DNA of 64,000 bases. It comes from an uncultured Clostridium sp. (GTDB lineage Bacteria; Bacillota; Clostridia; Lachnospirales; Lachnospiraceae). Both the position numbers and the translations under genes were made by a program. Each line of letters starts with the position of its first letter. Positions within the stretch are counted from its first letter, which is position 1. The DNA lies in contig CAMMNN010000007.1 in the NCBI GenBank assembly GCA_946498245.1, forward strand, positions 39,935 through 103,934. Reading direction: 5' to 3'. Below, one piece after another: positions 8,395-23,485 of the stretch. The notes below the pieces were generated by a model that worked only from the letters and a program-made list of their open reading frames with translations, was not told the DNA's origin and made no database searches.

Positions 8395-9291
8395 TTATTC
8401 TTTCTTCTTTTTCGGACGATACTCCGATATGATTACAGCGGCAAACATCAGTGCGCAGCCAGCCAGCAGCTTTACGGTAATGGGATCTCCTAAAAATATT
8501 ACGGAGAACACCAGGCCGAAAACGGATTCAAAGGACAGCAAAATGGAAGACGTATTGGGGGTCAGATACTTTTGCCCCGCAGTCTGCAGCAGAAATCCCA
8601 CCATTGTGCTGCAGATTCCCAGATAGAGAAGGCCCGTCATAAGGCTTCCGTTAAGGATTGAAAGATCCGGGCTTCCCTCTAAGAAAGGAGCCAGAATCCA
8701 GCCCAGAGCCGCGCTGGCCGCCATCTGTACCGTAGTAAGGCGCACCGGGCTGAGAGTTTCCGTATACCGATCAATAAAAACGATATGAACCGCAAAAAAG
8801 AGCCCGCAGATTAAGGTCAGAAAATCCCCAAGATTAATGGAAAAATCTCCCTCCAAAGACAGCAAGCCCAGGCCCAGCACAGCAATAAGAGCTGCACCGA
8901 TATTGCGCACCGCAGGCTTCTTTCCGTTAAAAATCCAATGAAGGAAGGGGACAATGATCACGTACAGAGTCGTAATAAAGGCATTCTTGCTTGCCGTAGT
9001 GTATTTCAGCCCGTAAGTCTGGAAAAGATAGCTAATAAAGAGAAAGACTCCCAGAATCGCTCCGCAGCGAAGATCCTTCCTGGACATTTTCCGGTTCTGA
9101 GGCCAAAATACCGCTGTCATGCAAACCGCAGCTATGGAAAAGCGCAGGGCCAGCAAATAACAGGGGGAAATGAAATCTACGGAGTTTTTCATAACCACAA
9201 AGGCGCTGCCCCAGATAATGGTTGTCAGGATCAGTCCGCTTCCTGCCAGCAGTTTTACTTTTTGGGAATGTTCTTTTGCTTGTTCACTCAT
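8395..9291 (-). CDS. EamA/DMT family transporter
   Basis: 298 residues, ten hydrophobic segments in two repeated EamA domains. The first begins ILTTIIWGSAFVVMKNSVDF with the usual W-G-S/T motif, the second near residue 150. The last part, LLSFESVFGLVFSVIFLGDP, is the typical E-S/P-x-F motif of the family. Members export or import metabolites; the substrate is unknown. The gene is transcribed toward topB with a 12-base gap and follows the galM terminator, so it probably has its own promoter. Confidence 0.9.
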   Translation of the reverse strand: MSEQAKEHSQKVKLLAGSGLILTTIIWGSAFVVMKNSVDFISPCYLLALRFSIAAVCMTAVFWPQNRKMSRKDLRCGAILGVFLFISYLFQTYGLKYTTASKNAFITTLYVIIVPFLHWIFNGKKPAVRNIGAALIAVLGLGLLSLEGDFSINLGDFLTLICGLFFAVHIVFIDRYTETLSPVRLTTVQMAASAALGWILAPFLEGSPDLSILNGSLMTGLLYLGICSTMVGFLLQTAGQKYLTPNTSSILLSFESVFGLVFSVIFLGDPITVKLLAGCALMFAAVIISEYRPKKKKE

Positions 9292-9338
9292 TGGTTTCTA
9301 AGTCCTTTCGTCCTGTCCGTTCATTTCTGCGTAATACA

Positions 9339-9368
9339 GAAAAGGGGCTGCCGCCCAGGGCAGCAGCC
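9339..9368 (-). terminator. Terminator after galM
   Basis: On the minus strand GGCTGCTGCCC pairs with GGGCGGCAGCC (9346-9368, one G-T wobble) and is followed by CCTTTTCTG. It lies between the galM stop and the start of the EamA gene. Confidence 0.85.
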
Positions 9369-9422
9369 TTATTACATAAAAATCTCCGGCGGGGCACACT
9401 CCGCCCAGAGGCAAATGTGTCC

Positions 9423-10484
9423 CTATGATACATAAAACCGGTATACGGTAGTCGTATCGTACTCCTCTCCTGCTTTCAGTATGGGAGAGGGGAATTGAGG
9501 CTTATTGATCGCATCCGGATAATACTGGGTTTCAAAGCAGTAAGCGTGGCGGGGGCCATACTGTGCTCCGCCTTTACCGGGCAAATCGCCTTTTAAACCG
9601 TTGGCTGTGTAAAACTGCATTCCCGGAAGATCCGTATAAACTTCCATTACCCGTCCTGTCCCCGGATCCACAGCTTTCGCGCTGAGAGCCAGTTCTCCCG
9701 CCTTGTGGTTGAGAACCCAGTTATGGTCAAAGCCTCCGGCCATTTCAAGCTGTGCAAAGTCCGCTTCAATATCCTGACCGATGGTTTTCAATTCTGTGAA
9801 ATCCATGGGAGTTCCTGCCACAGGGGCAATCTCTCCCGTTGGAATAGAGGTGTCGTCCGCCGGCGTATAGGAATCCGCGTCAATCCACACCTTCTGCTCC
9901 AAAATATCGGGGCAGTCGTGGCCAGCCAGATTAAAGTAGCTGTGATTGGTAAAGTTCGCAATGGTGTCCGCGTCAGAAACCATCTGATAACGGATTACCA
10001 AACTGTCGTCCCCAGTCAGGGTGTATGTAATGGAAATGCTGGCATTGCCGGGATAGCCCTGATCCCCGTCAGGACTTGCCAGGGTAAACCTTACCCGGCT
10101 TCCCAGCTCCGCTTCCTCCGCTTCTGCCTCCCAGATCCGGTTGTGGTACAAATCCGGAGCGCTGTGGAGGTTATTTACCCCCTTGTTATTTTTAAACAGC
10201 TCATAGGTCTTTCCGTTAAGGGTAAAGGTCCCCCCGCCGATGCGGTTGGCATTTCGGCCAATGGGAGCCCCAAAATGAGGCGGGTTTTTTCTGTAAAGTT
10301 CCAGATTGTCGTAGCCTAAAACTACGTCTCCTAAATTTCCGTCCCGATCCTTTACCAGCATATGGGTCCATGTAGCCCCCAAAGTGATAAAACTGGCGGA
10401 GGTTCCGTTTTCATTGGTCAACGTATACATCTCCACCTCTGTGCCGTCCGGCATAACCCCGTAAGGCGCTTTTGTTACTGACAT
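9423..10484 (-). CDS. galM: Aldose 1-epimerase (galactose mutarotase)
   Basis: Interconverts alpha and beta anomers of galactose and other aldoses. The 353 residues are normal for the family. The catalytic His is in NFTNHSYFNLAG (near residue 182), the catalytic Glu in CFETQYYPD near the C-terminus, and FGAPIGRNANRIGGG is the sugar-binding motif near residue 73. There is no signal peptide. It lies 22 bases after asd on the same strand with its own ribosome site (AAGGGGGAAGGA region). The pairing with asd is probably incidental; no other galactose genes are near. Confidence 0.95.
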   Translation of the reverse strand: MSVTKAPYGVMPDGTEVEMYTLTNENGTSASFITLGATWTHMLVKDRDGNLGDVVLGYDNLELYRKNPPHFGAPIGRNANRIGGGTFTLNGKTYELFKNNKGVNNLHSAPDLYHNRIWEAEAEEAELGSRVRFTLASPDGDQGYPGNASISITYTLTGDDSLVIRYQMVSDADTIANFTNHSYFNLAGHDCPDILEQKVWIDADSYTPADDTSIPTGEIAPVAGTPMDFTELKTIGQDIEADFAQLEMAGGFDHNWVLNHKAGELALSAKAVDPGTGRVMEVYTDLPGMQFYTANGLKGDLPGKGGAQYGPRHAYCFETQYYPDAINKPQFPSPILKAGEEYDTTTVYRFYVS

Positions 10485-10506
10485 AATTCCTTCCCCCTTT
10501 TACTTT

Positions 10507-11592
10507 TTATTTTGCCTGAATATAGCCCTGTGCAGTCAGAAGCTCCGCGCACAGGACAGCTCCGCCGGCCGCCCCGCGGACAGTATTGTGGGATAAACCG
10601 ACAAATTTATAATCGTATACTGTGTCCTCTCTCAGACGGCCTACGGAGATCCCCATTCCCTTTTCAAAGTCTACGTCCATGGTCACCTGGGGACGGTTAT
10701 CCTCTTCCAGATACTGGATAAACTGCTTAGGTGCGCTGGGCAGCTCCAGCTCCTGGGGCAGTCCTTTAAAGGTTACCATCTTCTCAATGAGTTCCTCTTT
10801 AGAGGGTTTCTTTCTGAACTTTACGAAAACCGCAGCCGTATGGCCGTTTAAAACGGGCACACGAATGCACTGGCAGGTGATGACAGGCTCCTTAGCCTTT
10901 ACAATAACGCCGTCCTCAATGGTTCCCCAGATCCGCAGCGGCTCCTGTTCGCTCTTCTCTTCTTCTCCGCTGATAAAGGGAATGATATTGCCTTCCATTT
11001 CCGGCCAGTCTTTAAAGGTCTTTCCGGCTCCCGAAATGGCCTGATAGGTAGTAGCCACTACCTCGTAGGGTTCAAACTCTTTCCATGCCGTCAAAACCGG
11101 AGCGTAGCTCTGGATGGAGCAGTTGGGCTTTACCGCAATGAATCCGCGGGTAGTTCCCAGTCTCTTTTTCTGGAAATCAATAATCTGAAAATGCTCAGGA
11201 TTGATCTCCGGCACTACCATAGGCACGTCCGGAGTCCATCGATGGGCGCTGTTATTGGAAACCACCGGAACTTCCGCCTTTGCGTACTCTTCCTCAATGG
11301 CTTTGATTTCCTCTTTGGACATATTGACTGCGCTGAAAACGAAATCAACGGTTTCCGCCACAGCCTTTACATCGCTGACATTCATAACCGTCAGCTTCTT
11401 TACGCCTTCCGGCATAGGAGTGTCCATTTTCCAGTTTTCCCCTACCGCCTCTTCATAAGTCTTTCCGGCAGAACGGGCGCTGGCGGCCACCGTCACCACC
11501 TCATACCAGGGGTGATTCTCCAAAAGCGCGATAAATCTCTGTCCAACCATACCAGTGGCGCCCAAAACGCCGGCTTTTAATTTTCTTTCCAT
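10507..11592 (-). CDS. asd: Aspartate-semialdehyde dehydrogenase
   Basis: Reduces aspartyl phosphate to aspartate semialdehyde for lysine, threonine and methionine synthesis and for cell-wall diaminopimelate. 361 residues. NADP-binding GATGMVGQRF is at 11-20. The catalytic Cys is Cys158 in VKPNCSIQSY, and the catalytic His is in RVPVLNGHTAAV. The NCSIQSY form and overall length place it in the archaeal/fungal-type ASADH branch rather than the E. coli type. Start ATG 11592 with GAGGAGAG upstream. It is followed by galM. Confidence 0.96.
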   Translation of the reverse strand: MERKLKAGVLGATGMVGQRFIALLENHPWYEVVTVAASARSAGKTYEEAVGENWKMDTPMPEGVKKLTVMNVSDVKAVAETVDFVFSAVNMSKEEIKAIEEEYAKAEVPVVSNNSAHRWTPDVPMVVPEINPEHFQIIDFQKKRLGTTRGFIAVKPNCSIQSYAPVLTAWKEFEPYEVVATTYQAISGAGKTFKDWPEMEGNIIPFISGEEEKSEQEPLRIWGTIEDGVIVKAKEPVITCQCIRVPVLNGHTAAVFVKFRKKPSKEELIEKMVTFKGLPQELELPSAPKQFIQYLEEDNRPQVTMDVDFEKGMGISVGRLREDTVYDYKFVGLSHNTVRGAAGGAVLCAELLTAQGYIQAK

Positions 11593-11696
11593 CCTTGCCT
11601 CTCTCCTCGTAAATTGGTTTTCTTACATGGTTTTTATCCTATAACAATCCCATCTAAAATGCAACTATTATTTTCCAGGTTTCCAAAAGTCTTTCC

Positions 11697-13931
11697 CTAC
11701 AGCCGTACCTTGCTGCCTTTTCCGTCCCGTTTTGCCACCTTGAGGCGGTTTAAATGAACCTCTTTTTCTTTATAGGTGACGACAGGGCTGCTGCCAATGA
11801 GATACAAACGCTCCAGCTCTTCTCCGGACGCCAGCTTAATGCCCCGGACACCCCGGGAATTTTTCTTCATTTCCGGAATTTCTTCCAGAGCAAACCGCAG
11901 GAACACTCCGTTAGTCGTCTGGATAACCGCCTCAGTCTGATCTTCAGCCAAAAGAACTTCCGCCACCTTGTCGCCCTCCTGCAGCTTTGTGGAGGCCACC
12001 GTGCGATTATTGGTTTCAAATTCCTGGGCCGGAACCTGTTTTACAAGGCCCATTCTGGTGGCAAATACCAGCTTTTTCTCCTTCATAAGCTCCGTGCAGG
12101 TCAGGCAGACGATTTCTTCCTTTGTTCCGTCATACTTGCTGAGATTATCAATGGGAACCCCTTTATCCCGCAGTTTTCCCCAGGGAATATCTGCGGTTTT
12201 AATCTGGTGGAGATTTCCTAAATCCGTAAATACGGCAATCTTGCCATCGGTTTTGCAGGACAGGACAAAACGGTGCTCCGCTCCGATAGTCTCCGCATTC
12301 TTCTCGTAAACCGAGGGTTCCAAAAGCTTGCAGTATCCGAAGCGATCCATTACGAATACCGCCTCTCTGACAGGAGCCGCTTCTTCCTCATATACCGCTT
12401 CTTTTCCGTCTTCAATACGGGTCTTTCTGGAGACGGCAAACTCCTCTTTTATCTGATCCAGGTCCTTTTTGATGACCTCGTCCATTTTATCCCTGCGTTC
12501 CAAAATCCCCTGATACTCTTTTATTTTGCGGAGGGTTTCCCGATGCTCTTTTTCCAGGGCCAGGATTTCCAGGCCAATTAATTTATAAAGGCGCATTTCC
12601 AGAATTGCCGACGCCTGCTTTTCTGTAAAATGAAGCTTTTTCGCGTCCTCTTCAAAACCAGGGACCCTAAAGGTGATTTTGGAGGTATCTCCTTCCATAA
12701 GGCAGGCTTTGGCGTCTTTCAGATTTTTTGACCCCCGCAGCACAGCGATAATCAGGTCAATGACATCGCAGGCAGCGATTAAGCCTTCCTGGATTTCCTT
12801 TTTATCCAGCTCCTTTTCCAAAAGGACGCTGTACTTTTTCTGGGTGTTCTCATACTGGAAGGTAAGGAAATTTTTTAAAATCCCCCTCAGGTTCAGTGTT
12901 TCAGGGCGGCCGCCGGCGATTGCCAGCATATTGACCCCAAACGTGTCCTCCAGCTTGGTTTTCTTATAGAGAATATTTCGGATTTTATCAATATCCGCGT
13001 CCTTTTTCAGTTCCAGGACAATGCGGATCCCGTCTTTATTGGACTGGTTGGAAATGTCCACCACATCAGGCAGCTTCTTTCCCTCGGCCAGCTCCGCAAT
13101 ATCCATAAGAAATTTGTTGATCCCCGCTCCAATCATGGTGTAGGGAATCTCAGTAATGACCAGTTTGTCCCGATCCGCCCGACGCTTTCCCAGCTCCACT
13201 TCCATTTTGCCCCGCAGCTTGATTTTTCCCGCCCCGGTTTCGTAAATGGAAAGGAGATCCTTTTTATTGGCAATAATGCCCCCTGTGGGGAAATCCGGAC
13301 CGGGCATCAGCTCCAGCATCTCTTCCGTCGTCATGTCCGGATTATCGATATAAGCCTTCACCAAATCCGCCACTTCCCCCAGATTATGAGGGGGAATACT
13401 GGTGCTCATACCTACGGCAATTCCCTCGGAACCGTTAATCAAAAGGTTGGGAACCCGGACGGGAAGGACTTCCGGTTCTTTCTCCGTTTCATCATAATTG
13501 GGGACAAAATCCACTGTTTTGTCCAGATCCTTTAAATATACGTCTTCTGCAAATTTATTCAGTCTGGCTTCCGTATAACGCATGGCTGCGGCCCCGTCTC
13601 CCTCAATGGAGCCGAAGTTTCCATGGCCGTCTACCAATGGCATTCCTTTTTTAAATTCCTGGGACAATACCACCAGGGTATCGTAAATGGAGCTGTCGCC
13701 GTGGGGATGGTATTTACCCATGGTATCGCCTACAATACGGGCCGATTTCCGGTGAGGTTTGTCGTGGCTGATATGCAGTTCGCTCATGTCGTAAAGCACA
13801 CGCCGCTGTACCGGCTTTAAGCCGTCCCTGGCGTCAGGAATCGCCCTGGCCGTAATGACGCTCATGGAATAATTCATGTAGCTTCTCTGCATTTCTTCCG
13901 AATATTCTGTTTTTATAATTCTCTCTGCCAT
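11697..13931 (-). CDS. parC: DNA topoisomerase IV subunit A (GyrA family)
   Basis: The breakage-reunion subunit of a type IIA topoisomerase. 744 residues. The N-terminal domain has [20 protein letters not shown], the quinolone-region sequence [15 protein letters not shown], and the catalytic Tyr119 in [11 protein letters not shown]. The C-terminal beta-pinwheel starts near residue 490. No canonical GyrA box (QRRGGKG) is visible; the closest is [10 protein letters not shown]. Length and this lack favour ParC over GyrA. It sits 11 bases after parE, the usual parE-parC order. Confidence 0.92.
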   Translation of the reverse strand: MAERIIKTEYSEEMQRSYMNYSMSVITARAIPDARDGLKPVQRRVLYDMSELHISHDKPHRKSARIVGDTMGKYHPHGDSSIYDTLVVLSQEFKKGMPLVDGHGNFGSIEGDGAAAMRYTEARLNKFAEDVYLKDLDKTVDFVPNYDETEKEPEVLPVRVPNLLINGSEGIAVGMSTSIPPHNLGEVADLVKAYIDNPDMTTEEMLELMPGPDFPTGGIIANKKDLLSIYETGAGKIKLRGKMEVELGKRRADRDKLVITEIPYTMIGAGINKFLMDIAELAEGKKLPDVVDISNQSNKDGIRIVLELKKDADIDKIRNILYKKTKLEDTFGVNMLAIAGGRPETLNLRGILKNFLTFQYENTQKKYSVLLEKELDKKEIQEGLIAACDVIDLIIAVLRGSKNLKDAKACLMEGDTSKITFRVPGFEEDAKKLHFTEKQASAILEMRLYKLIGLEILALEKEHRETLRKIKEYQGILERRDKMDEVIKKDLDQIKEEFAVSRKTRIEDGKEAVYEEEAAPVREAVFVMDRFGYCKLLEPSVYEKNAETIGAEHRFVLSCKTDGKIAVFTDLGNLHQIKTADIPWGKLRDKGVPIDNLSKYDGTKEEIVCLTCTELMKEKKLVFATRMGLVKQVPAQEFETNNRTVASTKLQEGDKVAEVLLAEDQTEAVIQTTNGVFLRFALEEIPEMKKNSRGVRGIKLASGEELERLYLIGSSPVVTYKEKEVHLNRLKVAKRDGKGSKVRL

Positions 13932-13942
13932 GTCCGTCTCCC

Positions 13943-15862
13943 TTATGCGTCAATCTCCGCTTCTTCCGCGTGGTCGTATATAAACTGCCGTCTGGGAGGC
14001 ACGTCGCTTCCCATAAGCATTTCCGTGATCTCAGAAGCCATTCTGGCATCCTCAATTTCTACCTGCTTTAAAACCCTTCGCTCCGGATCCAGAGTAGTTT
14101 CCCAAAGCTGATCCGGATCCATCTCGCCCAAGCCTTTGTAGCGCTGGAGCGTAAAGTTGCCGGTATGGGTTTTGCGGTACCGTTCCAGCTCCTTATCATC
14201 ATAGAGGTACTGCTCCTCTCCCCGTTTCGGGATCACTTTAAACAAAGGCGGCATGGCGATATAAACGTGACCATTGTATATGAGTTCCGGCATAAACCGG
14301 TACAAAAATGTCAGTAAAAGGGTATCGATATGGCTGCCGTCCACATCGGCGTCTGTCATTAAAATAATCTTATGGTACCGCAGTTTTGAAATATCAAAGT
14401 CATTGCCGTAGCCCTCTGAAAACCCACAGCCAAAGGAATTAATCATGGTTTTGATTTCCGCGTTGGCCAGAACCTTATCCATAGAAGCCTTCTCTACATT
14501 AAGGATTTTGCCGCGGATAGGCAGAATGGCCTGAAACTGCCTGTCCCTGGCGGATTTGGCTGAACCGCCTGCGGAGTCGCCCTCCACAATGAAAATCTCG
14601 CACTTAGACGGATCCCGGCTTTCACAGTTAGCCAGCTTTCCATTGCTGTCAAAGGAAAATTTCGATTTCGTCAGCAGGTTGGTTTTGGCCTTTTCCTCCG
14701 CCTTCCGGATTTTCGCCGATTTCTCCGCGCAGCCAATAATGGCCTTTAATGTCTCCAGGTTCCGGTCAAAATAGCGTTCCAGCTCTTCGCCCGTCACGGA
14801 AAGCACGGCTTTTGTGGCGTCGGCGCTGGCCAGCTTCGTCTTGGTCTGCCCTTCAAAAATAGGATCCGGATGCTTAATGGCCACCACCGCCGTCATTCCG
14901 TTTCGGGTGTCCGCTCCGGTAAAATTAGAATCTTTTTCTTTTAAGATCCCTAATTCTCTGGCATAGGTGTTAATCATTGCCGTAAACCGGGTCTTAAAGC
15001 CGATAATATGGGAGCCGCCTTCCTGAGTAAAAATCGTATTGCAGAATCCCAGAATATTTTCCTCAAAAGCGTCTACAAACTGAAAGGCCACTTCCACTTC
15101 CACTTTATCTAAAGTTCCCCGGAAATAAACGGGGTCGTGAATCGGCGTCTTGCCTGCGTTCAGCTCCCGGACATAGGCCACAATGCCGTCCGGCTCTGAA
15201 TAAATCTTCGTTTCTTCCTCTCCGGCCCTTTTATTTTCGTAATAAATCGTCAGGCCCGGATTTAAATATGCAGTTTCATGGAGACGGCTTTTGATCCACT
15301 CCGCCTTAAAACGGGTCCTTTCAAAGATCTCCCCGTCCGGCAGGAAATTAATTTCCGTCCCTGTTTCTTTGGTCTTCCCTATTACCGGCAGAAGGCCGTC
15401 TTTTAAAGCCTCCGCAGGAATACCTCTCTGGTAGCTGTCGTGGTGAATCAGGCCGCCCCGGTAGATCTTAACGTCCATTTTCTCAGAAAGGGCGTTGACT
15501 ACCGACGAGCCTACTCCGTGGAGGCCGCCGCTGGTCTTATAGGCGTTGTTGTCAAACTTTCCGCCGGCATGGAGAGTAGAAAAAACCACTCTGGCGGCGG
15601 AAATGCCTTTTTTATGAAGCTCGGTAGGGATTCCCCTGCCGTTATCCCTTACCGTACAGGAGCCATCAGCTTCCAGAATCACCCGTACCTGACTGCAAAA
15701 TCCGGCCAAATGCTCGTCTACCGCATTGTCTACAATCTCGTAAATCAGGTGGTTCAGTCCCTTAATCCCAACGCTTCCAATATACATACCCGGTCTTTTC
15801 CGAACTGCCTCCAAACCCTCTAAAACGGTAATACTGTCCGCATTATACTGTGTCTTAGCCAT
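13943..15862 (-). CDS. parE: DNA topoisomerase IV subunit B (GyrB family)
   Basis: The ATPase subunit of the pair. 639 residues. The GHKL ATP site is seen in EIVDNAVDEHLAG, VRDNGRGIP and GGLHGVGSSVVNALS. The Toprim domain carries FIVEGDSAGGSAK and MTDADVDGSHI, and the C-terminus has RYKGLGEMDPDQLWETT. Start ATG 15862 with GGAGGAG upstream. Paired with parC; a separate gyrA/gyrB pair is expected elsewhere but is not in this window, so assignment to topo IV rests on ParC features. Confidence 0.92.
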   Translation of the reverse strand: MAKTQYNADSITVLEGLEAVRKRPGMYIGSVGIKGLNHLIYEIVDNAVDEHLAGFCSQVRVILEADGSCTVRDNGRGIPTELHKKGISAARVVFSTLHAGGKFDNNAYKTSGGLHGVGSSVVNALSEKMDVKIYRGGLIHHDSYQRGIPAEALKDGLLPVIGKTKETGTEINFLPDGEIFERTRFKAEWIKSRLHETAYLNPGLTIYYENKRAGEEETKIYSEPDGIVAYVRELNAGKTPIHDPVYFRGTLDKVEVEVAFQFVDAFEENILGFCNTIFTQEGGSHIIGFKTRFTAMINTYARELGILKEKDSNFTGADTRNGMTAVVAIKHPDPIFEGQTKTKLASADATKAVLSVTGEELERYFDRNLETLKAIIGCAEKSAKIRKAEEKAKTNLLTKSKFSFDSNGKLANCESRDPSKCEIFIVEGDSAGGSAKSARDRQFQAILPIRGKILNVEKASMDKVLANAEIKTMINSFGCGFSEGYGNDFDISKLRYHKIILMTDADVDGSHIDTLLLTFLYRFMPELIYNGHVYIAMPPLFKVIPKRGEEQYLYDDKELERYRKTHTGNFTLQRYKGLGEMDPDQLWETTLDPERRVLKQVEIEDARMASEITEMLMGSDVPPRRQFIYDHAEEAEIDA

Positions 15863-15990
15863 GATACTCCTCCATATCTAGTAAAATCCTTCCCCATTAT
15901 ATACACAAAGGAAGCGTTTTGGCAAGTTTTTGTTTGTTTGGAAAGCCCGCCGCCGGACAGGCGGCATATATCGCAGCCTCTCATTACACA

Positions 15991-16023
15991 CAAAAAAAGC
16001 TGCAACACCGTAGTATTGCAGCT
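15991..16023 (-). terminator. Terminator after cell-wall-repeat gene
   Basis: On the minus strand AGCTGCAATAC pairs with GTGTTGCAGCT and is followed by seven T (15992-15998). It ends the exported-protein gene and shields parE from read-through. Confidence 0.88.
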
Positions 16024-16073
16024 CTTCCTGACTTTTATGAATTGGCGGCGCACATATCGGGGCCCGTGAAGGC

Positions 16074-16565
16074 TTACTGGATAACGCCTTCTGCGTCAGT
16101 CATGAATCCGTCCGGCGTTTTCTGTTCCGCGTACATAACGCCTCTGGTGCTGTCCGGATGGAACTCAAAGAAATACCAGTTGCCGTTAATCTTCTGCCAG
16201 CCAATAAGCATATGGCCGTCCTGTTCAAAATAGTAATCCACTCCATCGATATTCTGCCAGCCGGTTACCCGGTATCCGTCATCATCTAAGAAATACCAAC
16301 CGCCAGTTCCTACGTTAATCCAGACACTGCTCAGATGGGTGCCGTCAGCCAACTGGTACCGGGTACCATTCTGATCAGATACCCAGCCTACTACAACGGG
16401 TCTTTCGCTTTCTCTGACTTCCGGATCCAATTTGGTGGTACGGTCAATAACAGAAACCACTGCTGTTTCTTCCTGCTCCTCAGCCATAGCGGTCAGGGAA
16501 ATTCCCGTCGTTATAGCCGCTGCTACTGCTGCCGTTACCAAGGCTTTCATCAAACGTCTTCTCAT
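16074..16565 (-). CDS. Exported cell-wall/choline-binding repeat protein
   Basis: 163 residues. A signal peptide (MRRRLMKALVTAAVAAAITTGISLTAMA, cut after Ala) precedes about 55 residues of unclear role. Two to three CW_1-type repeats follow: GWYFLDDDGYRVTGWQ, VDYYFEQDGHMLIGWQ and NWYFFEF. Such repeats bind choline or other wall polymers; no catalytic domain is present, so it may be a wall-anchored accessory protein. I place the start at ATG 16565, which has AGGAGGAAG upstream, rather than at a longer frame starting at 16634 with no ribosome site. It appears monocistronic. Confidence 0.85.
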   Translation of the reverse strand: MRRRLMKALVTAAVAAAITTGISLTAMAEEQEETAVVSVIDRTTKLDPEVRESERPVVVGWVSDQNGTRYQLADGTHLSSVWINVGTGGWYFLDDDGYRVTGWQNIDGVDYYFEQDGHMLIGWQKINGNWYFFEFHPDSTRGVMYAEQKTPDGFMTDAEGVIQ

Positions 16566-16682
16566 ACTAAACTTCCTCCTGTGTATTATAAAAAATCTAT
16601 AGAGTATTATGCTCTTTTTTTTATCAATTGTCAACAGGTTGGCCGTATCGTCGGACGTTTTTCCGTAGTAATTTGGAACATT

Positions 16683-17528
16683 TTACGTAACTTTTTCCGA
16701 AGCTTTCTGCAGTCTTTGGATATGGACAGTGAGATATACCATCTCTTCTTCTGAAACGGCATAAGGCGTGGTTTTTTCAATATATGCGGCAATCTTTCCG
16801 GCGCAGTCGTAAGCGTCCAGATATTGGGCCCGAATGAGATCCATCAGGCTTTTGTCCCAAATCTGGGATTCCTTTCCCTGCATGGCCCTCTGAACGAAAA
16901 ATTTCAGATGGGTCACAAAGCGTTCATAGTCCAGGGACTCTTCATCAATGACAATCTGGAAGTGATACTTTACAATGTTCAGCACGTCTTGTATGATTTT
17001 GGTCATCTTAGACGAGCTGTCCATGTCCAGGTTCAGTTCGGAGTTTAATATGTGCATGGCGATAAATCCAGCTTCATCCTCCGGCATCTCCAGCCCTGCA
17101 TAGTGTTCAATAACGGCAATAGCCTCTTTGCCAATCCGGTACTCATGGTTATAATAGCGTTTAATTTCCCAGAGCATGGAATTGGTCAGGCGCAGCCCCT
17201 GACGGATGCGGTTTATTGCAAAGTTCAAGTGATCCGTCAGGGTAATATAGATATTCTCATCCAGTTCCTTGTTCAGCGAAATCTGTGCATAGGAAATGAT
17301 TTCATTGGCCATATGCATAAACTCATATGGGATCTCCTGGGCCAGTCTTTGGAAATGCTTAATCTGCTTTTCGTCAAACCGGGTAAACTGCTTTTCTATC
17401 TGGGCCGGATCCACGGGATCGCCGATTTTCTTTCGGAATCCGATGCCGCTTCCCATTAAGACCAGTTCCCGGTTCTGTTCATTTACCGCAGAAACTACGT
17501 TATTATTAATGATCCGTGTTATTTTCAT
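16683..17528 (-). CDS. licT: BglG/LicT family transcriptional antiterminator
   Basis: 281 residues: an N-terminal RNA-binding CAT domain (MKITRIINNNVVSAVN, GSGIGFRKKIGD), then two PTS regulation domains. Candidate phosphorylated His residues lie in LTDHLNFAI and FIAMHIL (PRD1), VTHLKFFV and YLTVHIQRL (PRD2). In this family sugar import leaves the protein able to bind a RAT RNA hairpin and prevent termination. It is the last gene of the PTS-GH1 operon, 57 bases after the GH1 gene in the direction of transcription, and a perfect RAT lies in the operon leader at 21143-21169, so autoregulated antitermination is strongly supported. Confidence 0.93.
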   Translation of the reverse strand: MKITRIINNNVVSAVNEQNRELVLMGSGIGFRKKIGDPVDPAQIEKQFTRFDEKQIKHFQRLAQEIPYEFMHMANEIISYAQISLNKELDENIYITLTDHLNFAINRIRQGLRLTNSMLWEIKRYYNHEYRIGKEAIAVIEHYAGLEMPEDEAGFIAMHILNSELNLDMDSSSKMTKIIQDVLNIVKYHFQIVIDEESLDYERFVTHLKFFVQRAMQGKESQIWDKSLMDLIRAQYLDAYDCAGKIAAYIEKTTPYAVSEEEMVYLTVHIQRLQKASEKVT

Positions 17529-17585
17529 GCTTTTTCCTTCCCTGTACCATTAAAATCCCCGTCTGCGCCGCTGTTTCACATGGTT

Positions 17586-19025
<1,440 letters not shown>

Positions 19026-19029
19026 TCAT

Positions 19030-21142
<2,113 letters not shown>

Positions 21143-21148
<6 letters not shown>

Positions 21149-21169
21149 GCCTAATTAAAGTAACAATCC
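21143..21169 (-). promoter_or_regulatory. RAT ribonucleic antiterminator
   Basis: Minus-strand sequence starts GGATTGTTACT and ends AGGCAAGACC, matching the RAT consensus recognised by LicT/SacT/BglG proteins (GGATTGTTACTG...GGCAAAACC). It overlaps the terminator stem, and its likely binding protein is encoded at the end of the same operon. Confidence 0.93.
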
Positions 21170-21207
21170 ACGAAAACAACATGTCTCTATTTGGTTGTCC
21201 TGAAAAT

Positions 21208-21236
21208 AGAATACAATATTTTTAAGATTTTTTCAA
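21208..21236 (-). promoter_or_regulatory. Promoter of PTS-GH1-licT operon
   Basis: On the minus strand TTGAAA (21231-21236), a 17-base spacer and TATTCT (21208-21213). A start near 21201 would place the RAT about 30 nt into the RNA. Confidence 0.8.
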
Positions 21237-21268
21237 CTGTTTTTTAGTAAAATGTTTATTTTTTTTAG

Positions 21269-22813
<1,545 letters not shown>

Positions 22814-22814
22814 A

Positions 22815-23483
22815 ATGAAACGATACGTCTGCTCTATCTGCGGCTTTATTTATGATGAGGCCGCAGGCCTTCCCAAAGAAGGGATTCCCCAAAAAACCAC
22901 CTGGGATTCCCTGCCGGACACCTGGGTTTGTCCTCTGTGCAAAGCTCCGAAATCAGAGTTCCGCCCAGAAGGTGCTTCTTCCCCTTCTCCGGCTCCAAAA
23001 CCTGCCGTTTTTACAACTCCTGAGGAAGAAAAGGAATTGGGAACTCTGGAAATCAGCGCCCTCTGCTCCAATCTTGCCAAAGGCTGTGAAAAACAGTATA
23101 TGAATGAGGAAGCCGCCCTGTTTACCCAGTTGTCGGATTATTTCAAGGCGGCAGCGGCTCCGGCCCCTGAGCCTTCTGCAGAAGAACTTCTCCGTCTCAT
23201 AGAAACGGATCTGGAAGAAGGATTTCCGGCGGCGGACGCTGTTTCTTCTGAAGAACGGGACCGGGGCGCTCTGCGGGCCCTGGTGTGGAGCCAAAAAGTA
23301 ACCCGCATTTTAAAGTCCCTGCTGGCCCGTTACGAAGCCGAGGGGGACGCTATGCTGGAGCACACCGGCGTCTACGTCTGTACCATCTGCGGCTTCGTCT
23401 ACGTAGGCGACACTCCGCCGGATCTCTGTCCTGTCTGCAAAGTAGCCAGTTGGAAATTTGAAAAAATAGAGGGGAGGAACTGA
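22815..23483 (+). CDS. Double rubredoxin-domain protein
   Basis: 222 residues. The N-terminal rubredoxin is typical (YVCSICGFIYDEAAG then WVCPLCKAPKSEF, four Cys). A Pro/Ala-rich linker and a helical middle (about residues 68-185, LCSNLAKGCEKQYMNEEAALF) resemble a degenerate rubrerythrin-like bundle. A second, shorter iron-binding domain of rubrerythrin type follows (YVCTICGFVYVGDTPPDLCPVCKVASWKF). It probably carries electrons in oxygen or peroxide defence. It begins 2 bases after the GH1 stop and ends 2 bases before the ferredoxin gene, so the three are probably co-transcribed. Confidence 0.85.
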   Translation: MKRYVCSICGFIYDEAAGLPKEGIPQKTTWDSLPDTWVCPLCKAPKSEFRPEGASSPSPAPKPAVFTTPEEEKELGTLEISALCSNLAKGCEKQYMNEEAALFTQLSDYFKAAAAPAPEPSAEELLRLIETDLEEGFPAADAVSSEERDRGALRALVWSQKVTRILKSLLARYEAEGDAMLEHTGVYVCTICGFVYVGDTPPDLCPVCKVASWKFEKIEGRN

Positions 23484-23485
23484 GA